Shown: in pieces, positions 54,311-64,000 of the stretch
How the letters are laid out: the number at the start of each line of letters is the position of its first letter
Numbering within the stretch: the first letter of the stretch is position 1
From: Owenia fusiformis
Taxonomy: Eukaryota > Annelida > Polychaeta > Sabellida > Oweniidae
Direction of reading: 5' to 3'
Assembly: GCA_903813345.2 (NCBI GenBank)
Contig: CAIIXF020000008.1
Location: 2,305,341 to 2,369,340 of the forward strand
Length of the DNA stretch: 64,000 nt
Notes under the pieces: model-generated
Database searches by the model: none
The model's input: only the letters and a program-made list of their open reading frames with translations
Told to the model about the DNA's origin: nothing
Program-made: the position numbers and the translations under genes

Positions 54311-56464
54311 TTATATGCCCCTTGGGTTTGATGATTGCTTTAATGCATCCCTGTGCATTTCATAAATAGCATGTATTGTCTTCAATATTAATCGACAGTC
54401 CCTATCTCCAAACTGACTACTGTCCAGGATAAGTCTTATCTTTTCTAAATCGGTGCCATGTAGGTTACTGTTCTCAATGATATTGTTCAATTGATGACTT
54501 AAGTGCTCAACTGCCTGGCAGTGAAATAATAAGTGTTGCAGTGTCTGCACTGCCTTATGACAAAGTGGACATGTCTCACTATCTTTATATTTTTCACAAA
54601 TGAGTGATGAGTTTCCACACAAAAGTCTCACCAGGGTTATACATGGTCTAATAAGGTATGGGTCATTTTTTGCCAATATCCACCACTTAATAGGTTTGAT
54701 AACCTTAACGACATTTCTGAACGTACTGAGAGACCTGTACATCATACAACTAGACCTCCATTTTTCCAACTCATGTCTGTGCAACACATCCTTAACAATA
54801 CTTTTCCATTGTGACTTCGAGATAGATACTCCATAGAAAAGCCATTGCATTACATGATCTATTAAGTTGAACCTTTCAGCTATGTTAAGTATATCCCAGA
54901 TAGGAGAATGACAATTGTTCTTTTTGTGGGTAAGCGTGCTGTTCAACCATTGACACACTCTTATGATCGCAATTTTCTTATAGACTACATCTACTGGTAA
55001 CATGAGCAACTGCCATAAAAACATGAGCTTTCTTTGTAAGATTATAGTTGTGATATTATTCCACCCTAATGGTGCTAAACATGCACTGTTTGCCGTACTA
55101 AGAGGAAGACCCTGCAGTTGTTTCGCTATTTTAAAATGTGTGTTTTCATAAATATTCATTTCTTTTTCAGTCAGAACAATCGCTTCTACTCCATATGTCA
55201 CTGATGGCACTACAATACTCCAATATATGTGTGATGCAGAGAGGGGATTATACCTTACAGTGTCCATGGATACTAGTCCGATCCCTGCATTCATTGTCAT
55301 GCGTCCAGTCCTACATTTTTCATTGACATATGGCGTATTATCTCCAGTTGATGACAAGTCGACTCCAACATGTTTACACACATTGGTTATTTCCAACAAA
55401 GTCCCTGATAGTGTTAGTTCCTTAGGCTTTTGTGTTTCATGAGTATTGGTGGGTGGGAAGTAAAGAACTTGTGTTTTATTGGGGTGGTACCTATATCTCC
55501 ATTTTTTACTATGGTTAAATATAATATTCAGCAATTTTTGCATGTTATTAGCATCTATAGCTACCAGGGTCATGTCATCAGCATATGCTGGGCTTGTAAG
55601 CTTCAAGTCCCCAATTCCAGCTCCTAGTCCCGAAGCAGCTAATTCCTCCAATAGGCCAGATGTGAATCGCATATAGAGGTACATCGACAGGATCCCGCCC
55701 TGATGGACTCCCTGTAATACATTAAATGGTTGTGATAATTTATTTCCTACTCTGATGACACATCTGTAATTATTATACCATATATTGATAATTCTCCACA
55801 TCTTTACATGTATACCCTGCTTGTAAAGAATATACATGAGGCCCTGTATCCAGACAGAATCGAACGCTTTCCTCACATCCACTGCTGTAACGTAACACTT
55901 CCCCCCTCTTTCAAGATTGTAGGCAATTGTCTCTCGGAGAGTGACAGATGTTTGTAAACACGAACAGTGTAGTTTATTACCACCTTGAAGTTCATGTATA
56001 TCCTTTACTCGCTTGTTTTGCATAGAGCGCATCAGTAATAATCTTTCAAACAACTTACTAAACTGTATCATCAATGTTATACCCCTATGATCATCTTTAT
56101 TTAGTGGGTCCTTCTGGCCCCCTTTGAAAAGTGGGATTAAAATTCCAATTTTAAAATATTCTGGAACATATTCTTGATGTATGATACAATTCATCAAGAT
56201 TGTAAGGATTTCTAATACACAAGGGCCACCATATTTAATATGTTCAGAAGTAATATTATCATGTCCTGGGGCTCTTTTAGGTTTCATTAGATGTACCGCC
56301 TGCTCTAATTCTGCATTTGTGAAAGGATCCTCCATATTGTCATCTCCATTGCTTTTTGAAGACTCCATCATCTGAATTAGTTCATTTTCAATTTGTTGCT
56401 TGTGTACATCATCATACAAAATGTCATTTTTTGGGTAAACCAATTCAGAAAATATGTTCTCCAT
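54311..56464 (-). pseudogene. LINE reverse transcriptase and C-terminal region (frameshifted from endonuclease)
   Basis: 717 codons are open. RT motifs in order are KRAPGHDNIT, HRGITLM, VDVRKAFDSVW, GVHQGGILS and the catalytic SPAYADDMTL (about residue 295). The thumb and connection follow, and then CPLCHKAVQTLQHLLFHC, a Cx2C...H...C motif typical of LINE C-termini. The frame continues the endonuclease frame with a one-base shift at about 56447-56453 in a T-rich stretch. The first ATG is therefore not a real start, and the copy as read is broken. Confidence 0.85.
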
Positions 56465-57831
56465 TCATCCAGAATCTCTCTATCTTCATTAAGTATCTGT
56501 CCATTGTCATTTCTTATTGGGTTGGTCTTCACTGGTGTTTTTCTGCGTCTTTTCACTAGGTACCAGAATGCTTTCAAGTCTATATTATCATCATCTATCT
56601 GTTTCTGACATTCACGCTCATATTTATATCGTTCTCTCCTTAACAACCTTCTGAATTGTTGCTTGGCTTCTCTGTACTGTTTGTATGTCTGGTTTTGTTG
56701 ATCCATGGGTTTCCCTTCTTTAAGCCATTGTTTATATTTAAAACGCTTTGCATTAAGAAACTGTTTTAGTTCAGGTGACCAGAATGGCTTTAAATGTTTG
56801 TTATACCTCTGTTTTGGTATGGTGGCCTCTGCCCCAGATAGCAAAATATTACCTAAACTTCTGAAATAGTATTCTATATCTTCGTTTCTTAATGTACCAT
56901 GTTCAACCTTAATGTTCAATTTTTCAATTAAAGGAGTTATCTCTGTTGTCATTTTCTGTGTATATGTGTCATTTATATCTTCATTTGTCATTCTTGACCA
57001 TGCAATGCAAGGCTTTGGAGTAATTGGATTCGCATAGAGGTCCGCCATATCAATGTCAATGTTAATGTACAAAGGCAGATGGTCTGACAAATTTTCTAAA
57101 CATTCATCAATAATTCTACATTCTTTGACATTCTGAAGAATAGAATTCGACAAGAGACAATGATCTATATACGATCTACCAATGCCTTCTTTGACAAAAG
57201 TATATCTTGGACCTGTAGTAAAGTTGAACATATCAACACATGTTAATGAATTTTCCTGTGAAAATTTAAACAACTTTTTACCATTGGGAGATGCTATATG
57301 GTCACTGCCTCTTGTCCCAGTAAGATTCCCTAGACATCCATTCATATCGCCTATAATGACAATATTACCAGTAGCAGAAAGTGTTTGTACTATTTCATGC
57401 AATTGTTCTAATACACTATCGAAACATTGACTCCGACACTGTGGTTGGGGTAAATAAACAGATAATATATGCAAATTAGTTGTATTAATGCCAATAGATA
57501 TACCCACTATTCTATCAGTTTTCATCTTAATATGCGATACATTTTTAAGAGTTTTTCTGTACCCAATAGCAACTCCCCCTTGACCAAAAATCATGCCTTT
57601 ATGCATAGGGTTTAGTTCACTACTGCACATGGGTAAAACTTCAAACTCACTGTTAATCATTTTAAGATCATTTGCATTATCTGGAAATAGCATGTGTTCA
57701 GACAATGCAATCACATCAGCACTTTGCATTAGATATCGAACATAGTTCTCTCCTGTTCTAATGCCATTTACATTATACCCTATAATGGACAGACTCATCG
57801 ATAGAATAATTATGTAAGTGATAGTCATCAT
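56450..57831 (-). pseudogene. LINE AP-type endonuclease domain
   Basis: The N-terminal SLSIIGYNVNGIRTGENYV fits the EEP (exonuclease-endonuclease-phosphatase) fold. Catalytic signatures are LSEHM (Glu), GDMNGCLG (Asp/Asn), SYIDHCLLS and LSDHLPLY (the terminal His). The region runs to WRTYF, after which the frame is lost by a single-base change and the RT continues in another frame. In an intact element, endonuclease and RT form one protein. Confidence 0.85.
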
Positions 57832-57863
57832 TTTGTATGTATAAATTCAACATTAACATGTAG

Positions 57864-58250
57864 CTAATCAACATTATCATTTCCATAACGCCTGTCCCAG
57901 CCGTTACTGTCAAAGCGGGGTGGTGTAGCGAGTCTGGTGAAGCGATTCCGATGTTGTCCAGTGTCTTTATTATTAGAACGTGATGGATATCGCTGCCATT
58001 CTCGACACTGAATGTTGGAATCGGGCCAAAAATAAGGATCTTTCATATCTACAATTGACAATAACGGTACTACTACTTTCACCCCAATGCTATCGTCGAA
58101 CATCTTTTTTTCGAATAATGTTACATCTCATCACTCGAATACCATTGTCGATCAGGTGCTGCTTTACTAGGCCCATTGCTATGTCAGGTGTCACATCATT
58201 ACTTACAGCAACATTGTCAACGTACATATGTATTGTATATGGATAACAAG
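57864..58250 (-). pseudogene. LINE ORF1 C-terminal part
   Basis: The minus-strand sequence encodes VDNVAVSNDVTPDIAMGLVK, and after a frame change in a run of A's (about 58109-58115) MFDDSIGVKVVVPLL and DPYFWPDSNIQCREWQ. The FWP..I..R(E)W ending after an RRM-like segment is typical of LINE ORF1 proteins in invertebrates. It is 5'-truncated and frameshifted. Confidence 0.6.
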
Positions 58251-58362
58251 ATAATTTTTCAATTTTTCCACTTTTAATTTTTGAGCATGCGCAGTAGCGT
58301 ATTACATATCGAAATATGCAACGAAATGAAAAAACGAAATCACAAATAATCGAAAAGTAAAA

Positions 58363-58500
58363 TGGAGGGAATATTTGAAATTATCAAAAGCAAATACAAA
58401 TATACCTTTGCAAACTTGAAACAACAGCAACGTTCGACATTAGAGGCGTTTATTGAGGGCAAGGACTGGAAGTCGCCATTTTCTGTAAATATCACAAGGT
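58363..58500 (+). CDS. possible orphan exon (helicase-like N-terminus), uncertain
   Basis: An ATG opens 46 codons (MEGIFEIIKSKYKYTFANLK, QQQRSTLEAFIEGKDWKS) ending at a GGTAATT donor. The pattern of a helix followed by LxxxQxxxLEAFIxGKD resembles the Q-motif region upstream of the Walker A in RecQ-like helicases. No following exon with a GKS/T motif was found before FNTB. It may be a first exon of an antisense or upstream transcript, or a relic. Confidence 0.3.
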
Positions 58501-58784
58501 AATTTCGTTTTGCCATCAAAAGTTTAACATTTACCCAGCTTCAGACCGGAACTCAGTAATCCCACAATGCAGTAGAAACTAGTTCAGATTTCAAAAAACT
58601 CACAAAAATTGGAGGCTCACACATTAAGCTGAACAGTTGCCGATACATAGCATCATTTACATACATTAATCGTTAATAACTTCGGGGAAAGTGTTTTGTC
58701 AAAAAAAGTCAAGAGAAGAGGTAAGGAAACTGCCTATTTATATTTTGATTTTCTACTTGAATTACCAAGGTAACCAGGTACACG

Positions 58785-58893
58785 CTAAGGAATAGGTTTC
58801 ATGTGTGGGGGAGTATTGGCACAAGAATGATAAAATATAAGAAAAAACGCCAATTCGACCCCACATTTATGGGGGTAATTCTGACAGATCAGC
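58785..58893 (-). repeat. right arm of inverted repeat flanking the LINE
   Basis: This is the inverse counterpart of 53905-54010, about 80-85% alike by eye. It lies 400 bases upstream of the FNTB start codon. Confidence 0.75.
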
Positions 58894-59305
58894 ATAAAAA
58901 ATCAGGAAATTAGACGTCCAATTTTCTAGTTGTATTGCAATGTGTTCCCTACAATCTCGCTTCAATCATCTGAAACTTTTATTCATAAAGATAAAAAATA
59001 TGAAGAAATAACTTCAGCTTACCGTTAATAATGCAGACACCTAAATATTTGAGAAACTGTGCAAAATATTCCAATTTTCAAGAACTGCTACCGGATTACG
59101 TTCAATTAATTGAACACATGCCAATTTATTTCTGTCCATTTTTCAAAAATATCAAGCAATATAAGTTGATTAAAAACAATTATATATTGAAATTATTTAT
59201 TTTATCCAAAATATCCAATGTTAAAATATACACGACTGTTTTCTTATATAGTTTATCTAAAAATTGGACTGTGTAAAGTCGGTACTTCCTGTTAAAAAAG
59301 TAAAA

Positions 59306-62253
59306 ATGGAAAAAGGAGATAGTGCGAACAATTGTTTTAAACAGCAGCGATACAATGACAACGCAGAGCCAACACACAGTTCAAAAGAACAGGTAACATT
59401 TATCTGAGCTAGGGTGGTTGCATTGACCGTACAGGTGCACATACACACAGTGAGTGCTCACCATAAATGGGCTTCAAGTTGAAAGCCCATGCCATAAATT
59501 AATAAATGGCATCTTGTTTTTCTATCACCATACCCAGACCATGGTGACTTGAGACTTCATACTATCCAATAATGTCTAGATCACGGACTTGAGTCAAAGT
59601 TTTCGAAACTTCCATATAATTTTACAAGGATTGGAAACAAGCAGCCAGCGCTTTGGCAGAAGGTCATGTGATCACCTCTTGGAAAATGTGTGCTCCTGTT
59701 TGATCACATGATCATATAGTGCTATTTGATTGGTCATCGTATAGACTGGTGTACATAATTCTGATCTCATCATCCATTGCCAAAACGCTGACTGGATCTT
59801 ACCAGTCACCAAAAGAAAGTCAAATGAGGCTAATACAATTACAGTTATAATTTTGAGTGATAAGATACTGAAAGACTCTTGTTAATTTAGCTGTGTAAGT
59901 TTAAGTCACCAAGATGAGCTTTTTGAATTCCTGTTTCCAATCCTTGTGAAATTATATGGAAGTAAGTTTCAAAAGAAATGTTGACTCAAGTCCGTGGTCT
60001 AAATACACATTCCTAAATTTTGTATATTTTCCATTTTGTATACTCTCAACTACTAATGTATGGTCACTTGAAAATTCTCTTCTTCTTTAACATGGGGAAT
60101 CCTCACTTCAGCAAATCCAGGTGTCATTTATTTATGGTGAGCATTATAGTTCTTTCAAAGCCATCTCTGTATTGTGGCCTTGCTCCAGCCATGAAACCAA
60201 GAGGAGGGAAACCCCAGAGCTTAGGACTGATAATAAATACCAAATGTATATGAATATGAGATACCGGTATTTAAAAAACTCTATCCATTGCATTGCTTAT
60301 GACATCCTTCCCATCATCAAAAGTTGCCTTGTATATGTTGTTCATATTTTTCAGATATCCTGTTTACACACGTATAATATTATTATCTGCTTATTTTCTT
60401 TCAGAAAAATGTTGAGGACAGCTGTGAGCTTCTGTTTGAAGAATTTGCTGCTAAGGTTAAGGTGGACATTGGGTAAGTTTATTATTTTATTTTATTTTTA
60501 TGCAAAAATTGAGGTTAAGAAAATTTTGCCATCTGTTACTTACCTTAATTGCCACGATAACAATAAATAAGAAGGAGAAGGAGAAATAAACAAGAAAATT
60601 TAAGAAATTTAACGAAAAGTTTCATTTTTCAAAACAATGAAAGAGACCTTTTTTCTTTATTAACCCAAAATCAGTGGTGTTCAATGATGGTATCTACATT
60701 TAGTTTCATATACACCATCCTTTAACATTTTTCTTTCACATCATATGAAGCAATGTATCCACTGCGCATGCTCAATTTTTCTGTATACTCATATGAAACA
60801 AAGGCTGTCTTACACATTAAGGAAATATGTGTGTTTTGTAGTGTTCCTATTCTACATAGAGACAGACATATTCCATACTTGATTAAAGGACTACGGAATC
60901 TCTCAGAGTCATATGAGGTAAGTAGAGTAAAGGATGGGGAATCCCATTGGTACTTCAATGTAATGTTCCCTTATGGAGGTGTTCAATCTTCAGAGTTACA
61001 TTTTATAATAAGTTAAAAGGTTACTGAACTTTGAAAATTGTTTCAGAAAAAGTTATTTCAGAAAGTTTTCAGTAAAGGTAACTTTTAAAAAAGATTGATG
61101 TTGGCCAAATTGATACTTTCTCAATAACAAAATATTAGATTTTCATGTCCTCAAACATTCCAAAATACATTGTGAAATGCATTATTTTTCTAACATACCA
61201 TTACCTATATTAAATTTTCTGTTGCAGTGCTTAGATGCTAGCAGGCCATGGTTGTGTTATTGGATCCTACACAGTCTTGAGCTACTGGATGTTCCCGTTC
61301 CAGAAGATCTCAAGTCACAGTAAGTTCTTTCATCCATTTTGTATCAGGTAAACAAATCTGAAAAGCTCAAAGGAACCTTCATGTTGTTTGCCTCATCCTG
61401 TGTTTGTATGTCTTACGTAGAGAGGCATTTACTCTTTTTGGCTTTTACACTCATTTATTTGAGCTCATATGTTGAGCTAAACTATTGCTATCATCCATTT
61501 GTATGGTTGTATTTACTGTAAATGTGTTCATAAAAAAAAAAAAAGTTTAAATCTTACTTACCTAAAAGCTGCATCATTTTTGTACAACATTTAGCACTTT
61601 TGTAAGTAAAATATCTTTTTTAGTTATGACTTGATCTACATTTCAAATTTCTAAATTTCAGAGTTGCTCAATTCCTTAACAAATGCCAGTGTGAGAGCGG
61701 AGGGTTTGCAGGAGGCCCAGGTCAACAAGCCCATCTGGCCCCTACCTATGCTGCTGTAAATGCTCTATGTATACTTGGCACTAAGGAGGCCTACCAGGTC
61801 ATTGACAGGTATATTCACAATGTAATATATTAAATGGTCAACAGGCCCATCTGGCCTCCACCTATGCTACTGTAAATGATCTATGTATATTAGGCACCAA
61901 GGAGGCCTACCAGGTCATTGACAGGTATATTCACAATTCAATATATTAGAATTGCCTAATAATGTGGGTCAAATGCAAATAGTACATCCATTCACCAATA
62001 TTCGTTTTGTTAGAATTATGCTTTGATTTCAGCGATTGTATATGTCTCCCTAAAAACTACAACTCATTTATAGAGTAAGTTTCTCAATTATGGTTGAATC
62101 TTGAATTTCCTTGTGTAGATACCATAAATGAGTATGTGAGAACTGTAGTGTATTAACTTATTATTCCAGGGCAAAATTATACAGCTATCTTATGGCTATG
62201 AGGAACTCAGTTGGAGCTTTCAAGATGCATGAAGGAGGTGAAGTTGATATAAG
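59306..62253 (+). CDS. FNTB: protein farnesyltransferase subunit beta, 5' part (6 exons)
   Basis: Exons: 59306-59392, 60405-60472, 60842-60917, 61228-61319, 61662-61808, 62170-62253, in continuous phase (184 codons), running off the right edge. Recognition rests on highly conserved blocks: CLDASRPWLCYWILHSLELL, then FAGGPGQQAHLAPTYAAVNA and MHEGGEVDIR, all typical of the alpha-alpha barrel of FNTB. The subunit pairs with FNTA and holds the catalytic zinc and the CaaX peptide site. The zinc ligands lie further on, outside the window. The start in exon 1 (MEKGDSANNC) is the first in-frame ATG of that exon and is less certain than the rest. A partial copy of exon 5 with its donor lies just downstream at 61831-61940. 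Confidence 0.95.
59582..59996. mobile_element. TIR element with CACGGACTTGAGTCAA ends, copy B
   Basis: This 415-bp copy shares GCAGCCAGCGCTTTGGCAGA and ACTGGATCTTACCAGTCA with copy A. GTCTAGAT/GTCTAAAT outside the ends may be a worn target duplication. It lies in FNTB intron 1. No coding frame. Confidence 0.8.
61700..61945 (+). repeat. partial duplication of FNTB exon 5 end with donor
   Basis: The last ~107 exon bases plus GTATATTCACAA of the intron occur at 61702-61820 and again, with about ten substitutions, at 61831-61940. The second copy keeps the donor GACAG/GTATAT. Confidence 0.9.
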
Positions 62254-62529
62254 GTACTTGTACTGAATAGTACTTACTTGTACCGACTTGTACTGAATTG
62301 TTTATAATGTCTATAAAACAGACTAAGTTTCTGATGATTCCTTTTCCCTCAAACTAATTCGCCAATGCACAGAAGAACTGTGTCAGAATCCCATCCCCTA
62401 AGTCAGCAGCGTAACCAGGATTTTGATAGACGGTACACGATGCTGAGGACCGAGCAAAACTATTTTGCTTTAATTTTTATGTTGGTGGTTCGAGGTTGGC
62501 GTCCGGCGTCTGTAACAATTTCTTACAAC

Positions 62530-63960
62530 TTCCTATAAACTATAAACAAATACTGTTTAGACTGACTTCAATTTTTTTCTAAATCATCTACATGTTCTCA
62601 GAAGTTCAAATCTGACTTTAGATTTGACATTTGACCTTCAATGACCTTCTCAAGGTCAAAAAGGTCTTTTTTCAACTTGCTTCACATTGACTAAATTTTT
62701 TTTCAAAATCATCTACATGTTCTCAGAAATTCAAATCTGACTTTAGATTTGACATTTGACCTTCAAATCTGACTTTAGATTTGACATTTGACCTTCAATG
62801 ACCTTCTCAAGGTCAAAAAAGGTCAAAAAGGTCTGTTTTCAACTTGCTTTAAATTGACTATTTTTTTTTTCAAAATCATCTACGTGTTCTCAGAAATTCA
62901 AATCTGACTTAAGATCTGACTTAAGATTTGACATTTGACCTTCAATGACCTTCTCAAGGTCAAAAAAGGTCAAAAAGGTCTGTTTTGAACTTGCTTCAAA
63001 TTGACTAAAAAATTTTTTCAAAATCATCTATGTGTTCTCAGGAATTCAAATCTGACTTTAGATTTGACTTAAGATTTGACATTTGACCTTCAATGACCTT
63101 CTCAAAGTCAAAAAAGGTCAAAAAGGTCTTTTTTCAACTTGCTTCAAATTGACTAAATTTTTTTTTCAAAATCATCTACATGTTCTCAGAAATTCAAATC
63201 TGACTTTAGATTTGACATTTGACCTTCAATGACCTTCTCAATGTCAAAAAAGGTCAAAAAGGTATTTTTTCATCTTGCTTCAAATTTACTTAATTTTTTT
63301 TTCAAAATCATCTACATGTTCTCAGAAATTCAAATATGACTTTAGATTTGACTTTAGATTTGACATTTGACCTTCAATGACCTTCTCAAGGTCAAAAAAG
63401 GTCAAAAAGGTCTTTTTTCAACTTGCTTCAAATTGACTAATTTTTTTTTTCAAAATCATCTACATGTTCTCAGAAATTCAAATCTGACTTTAGATTTGAC
63501 ATTTGACCTTTAATGACCTTCTCAAGGTCAAAAAAGGTCAAAAAGGTCTGTTTTCAACTTGCTTCAAATTGACCAAATTTTTTTTTCAAAATCATCTACA
63601 TCTTTTCAGAAGTTCAAATTTGACTTTACAAGTTCTCAGAAGTTCAAATCTGACTTTAGATTTGACCTTTGACCTTCAATGACCTTCTCAAGGTCAAAAA
63701 GGTCTTTTTTCAACTTGCTTCAAATCTACTTAATTTTTTTTTCAAAACCATCTACATGTTCTCAGAAGTTCAAATCTGACTTTACATTTGACCTTCAATG
63801 ACCTTCTCAATGTCAAAAAAAGTCAAAGAGGTATTTTTTCAACTTGCTTCAAATTGACGAATTTTTTTTCAAAATCATCTCCATGTTCTAAGAAGTTCAA
63901 ATCAAACCTTCTTAAGGTCAAAAGGTATTTTCCAACTTGCTTTAAATTGACCAAATTGTT
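62530..63960. repeat. satellite-like array of ~140-bp units rich in AGGTCA/TGACCT
   Basis: There are about nine to ten imperfect units, each with CAATGACCTTCTCAAGGTCA, one or two further AGGTCA-type boxes, CAACTTGCTTCAAATTGAC and AAAATCATCTACATGTTCTC. It lies in an intron of FNTB and reaches nearly to the window end. Confidence 0.9.
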
Positions 63961-64000
63961 TTAGGTGGTGACATTTTGTCATGTTAATGCCTTGTCTTTT

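Larger units (their letters stand above)
54176..58250 (-). mobile_element. LINE (non-LTR retrotransposon), 5'-truncated
   Basis: On the minus strand it carries, in order, the end of an ORF1 protein, an AP-type endonuclease, a reverse transcriptase and a C-terminal CCHC motif. The 3' end (54176-54200) is a run of CATAAA-like short repeats, a tail type seen in several non-L1 clades. The 5' end stops inside ORF1 near 58250. Clade is not settled. It sits between the divergent ankyrin/SOCS and FNTB genes, and inverted repeats flank it (53905-54010 and 58785-58893). Confidence 0.88.
58251..59305. other. upstream region of FNTB
   Basis: It contains the uncertain exon at 58363 and the right inverted-repeat arm. 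GAGCATGCGCAGTAGC (58282-58297) contains an NRF-1-like core (GCATGCGCA), a common element of animal housekeeping promoters. Confidence 0.45.

Overview
The window is animal nuclear DNA: AT-rich, with spliced protein genes (GT-AG introns of a few hundred to several thousand bases), metazoan gene families (a classical calpain, a ZP-domain membrane protein, an ankyrin/SOCS-box protein, NOXRED1, farnesyltransferase beta) and a heavy load of short inverted-repeat elements, minisatellites, a LINE and a nearly pristine LTR retrotransposon. The mix of families and repeats fits a marine invertebrate, probably a lophotrochozoan such as a mollusc. That is an inference; no species marker is present.

Layout. 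Positions 1-27440 hold a minus-strand calpain gene. Fifteen coding exons can be placed (protease core with the Cys/His/Asn triad, C2-like domain, start of the penta-EF-hand); its last exon(s) lie off the left edge. Its introns host other genes on the opposite strand: three tandem intronless copies of a 137-codon acidic coiled-coil gene (3.4-9.5 kb) and a complete eight-exon ZP-domain gene (11.2-16.5 kb). They also hold a 33-bp minisatellite with a 12-unit higher-order pattern (20.3-21.35 kb) and a large inverted repeat full of a TGTACGGTGACG motif (23.0-24.5 kb).

Positions 28086-36644 are a young LTR retrotransposon with 2,749-bp LTRs and only a gag-protease frame. NOXRED1 (+, 37.8-40.5 kb) and a complete ankyrin/SOCS-box gene (-, 42.3-52.3 kb) converge. 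A 5'-truncated LINE (-, 54.2-58.25 kb) lies between the divergent starts of the ankyrin/SOCS gene and FNTB (+, from 59.3 kb). FNTB runs off the right edge through a satellite of about 140-bp units rich in AGGTCA half-sites.

Two observations stand out. First, the three 137-codon genes are not histones, yet each has a TATA promoter, no intron, and a 3' end carrying the replication-dependent histone stem-loop (GGCCCTTTTCAGGGCC, or its loop variant) followed by a purine-rich element. This suggests a family of non-histone proteins expressed like S-phase histones. Second, in three different genes, five tandem duplications span an exon edge and copy the splice donor or acceptor several times. These are best read as hot spots for exon-boundary duplication, possibly with splicing consequences.

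Exon coordinates were derived by hand from reading frame, splice dinucleotides and family conservation. Reading phase was checked across every junction of the calpain, ZP, ankyrin/SOCS, NOXRED1 and FNTB models and is continuous throughout.
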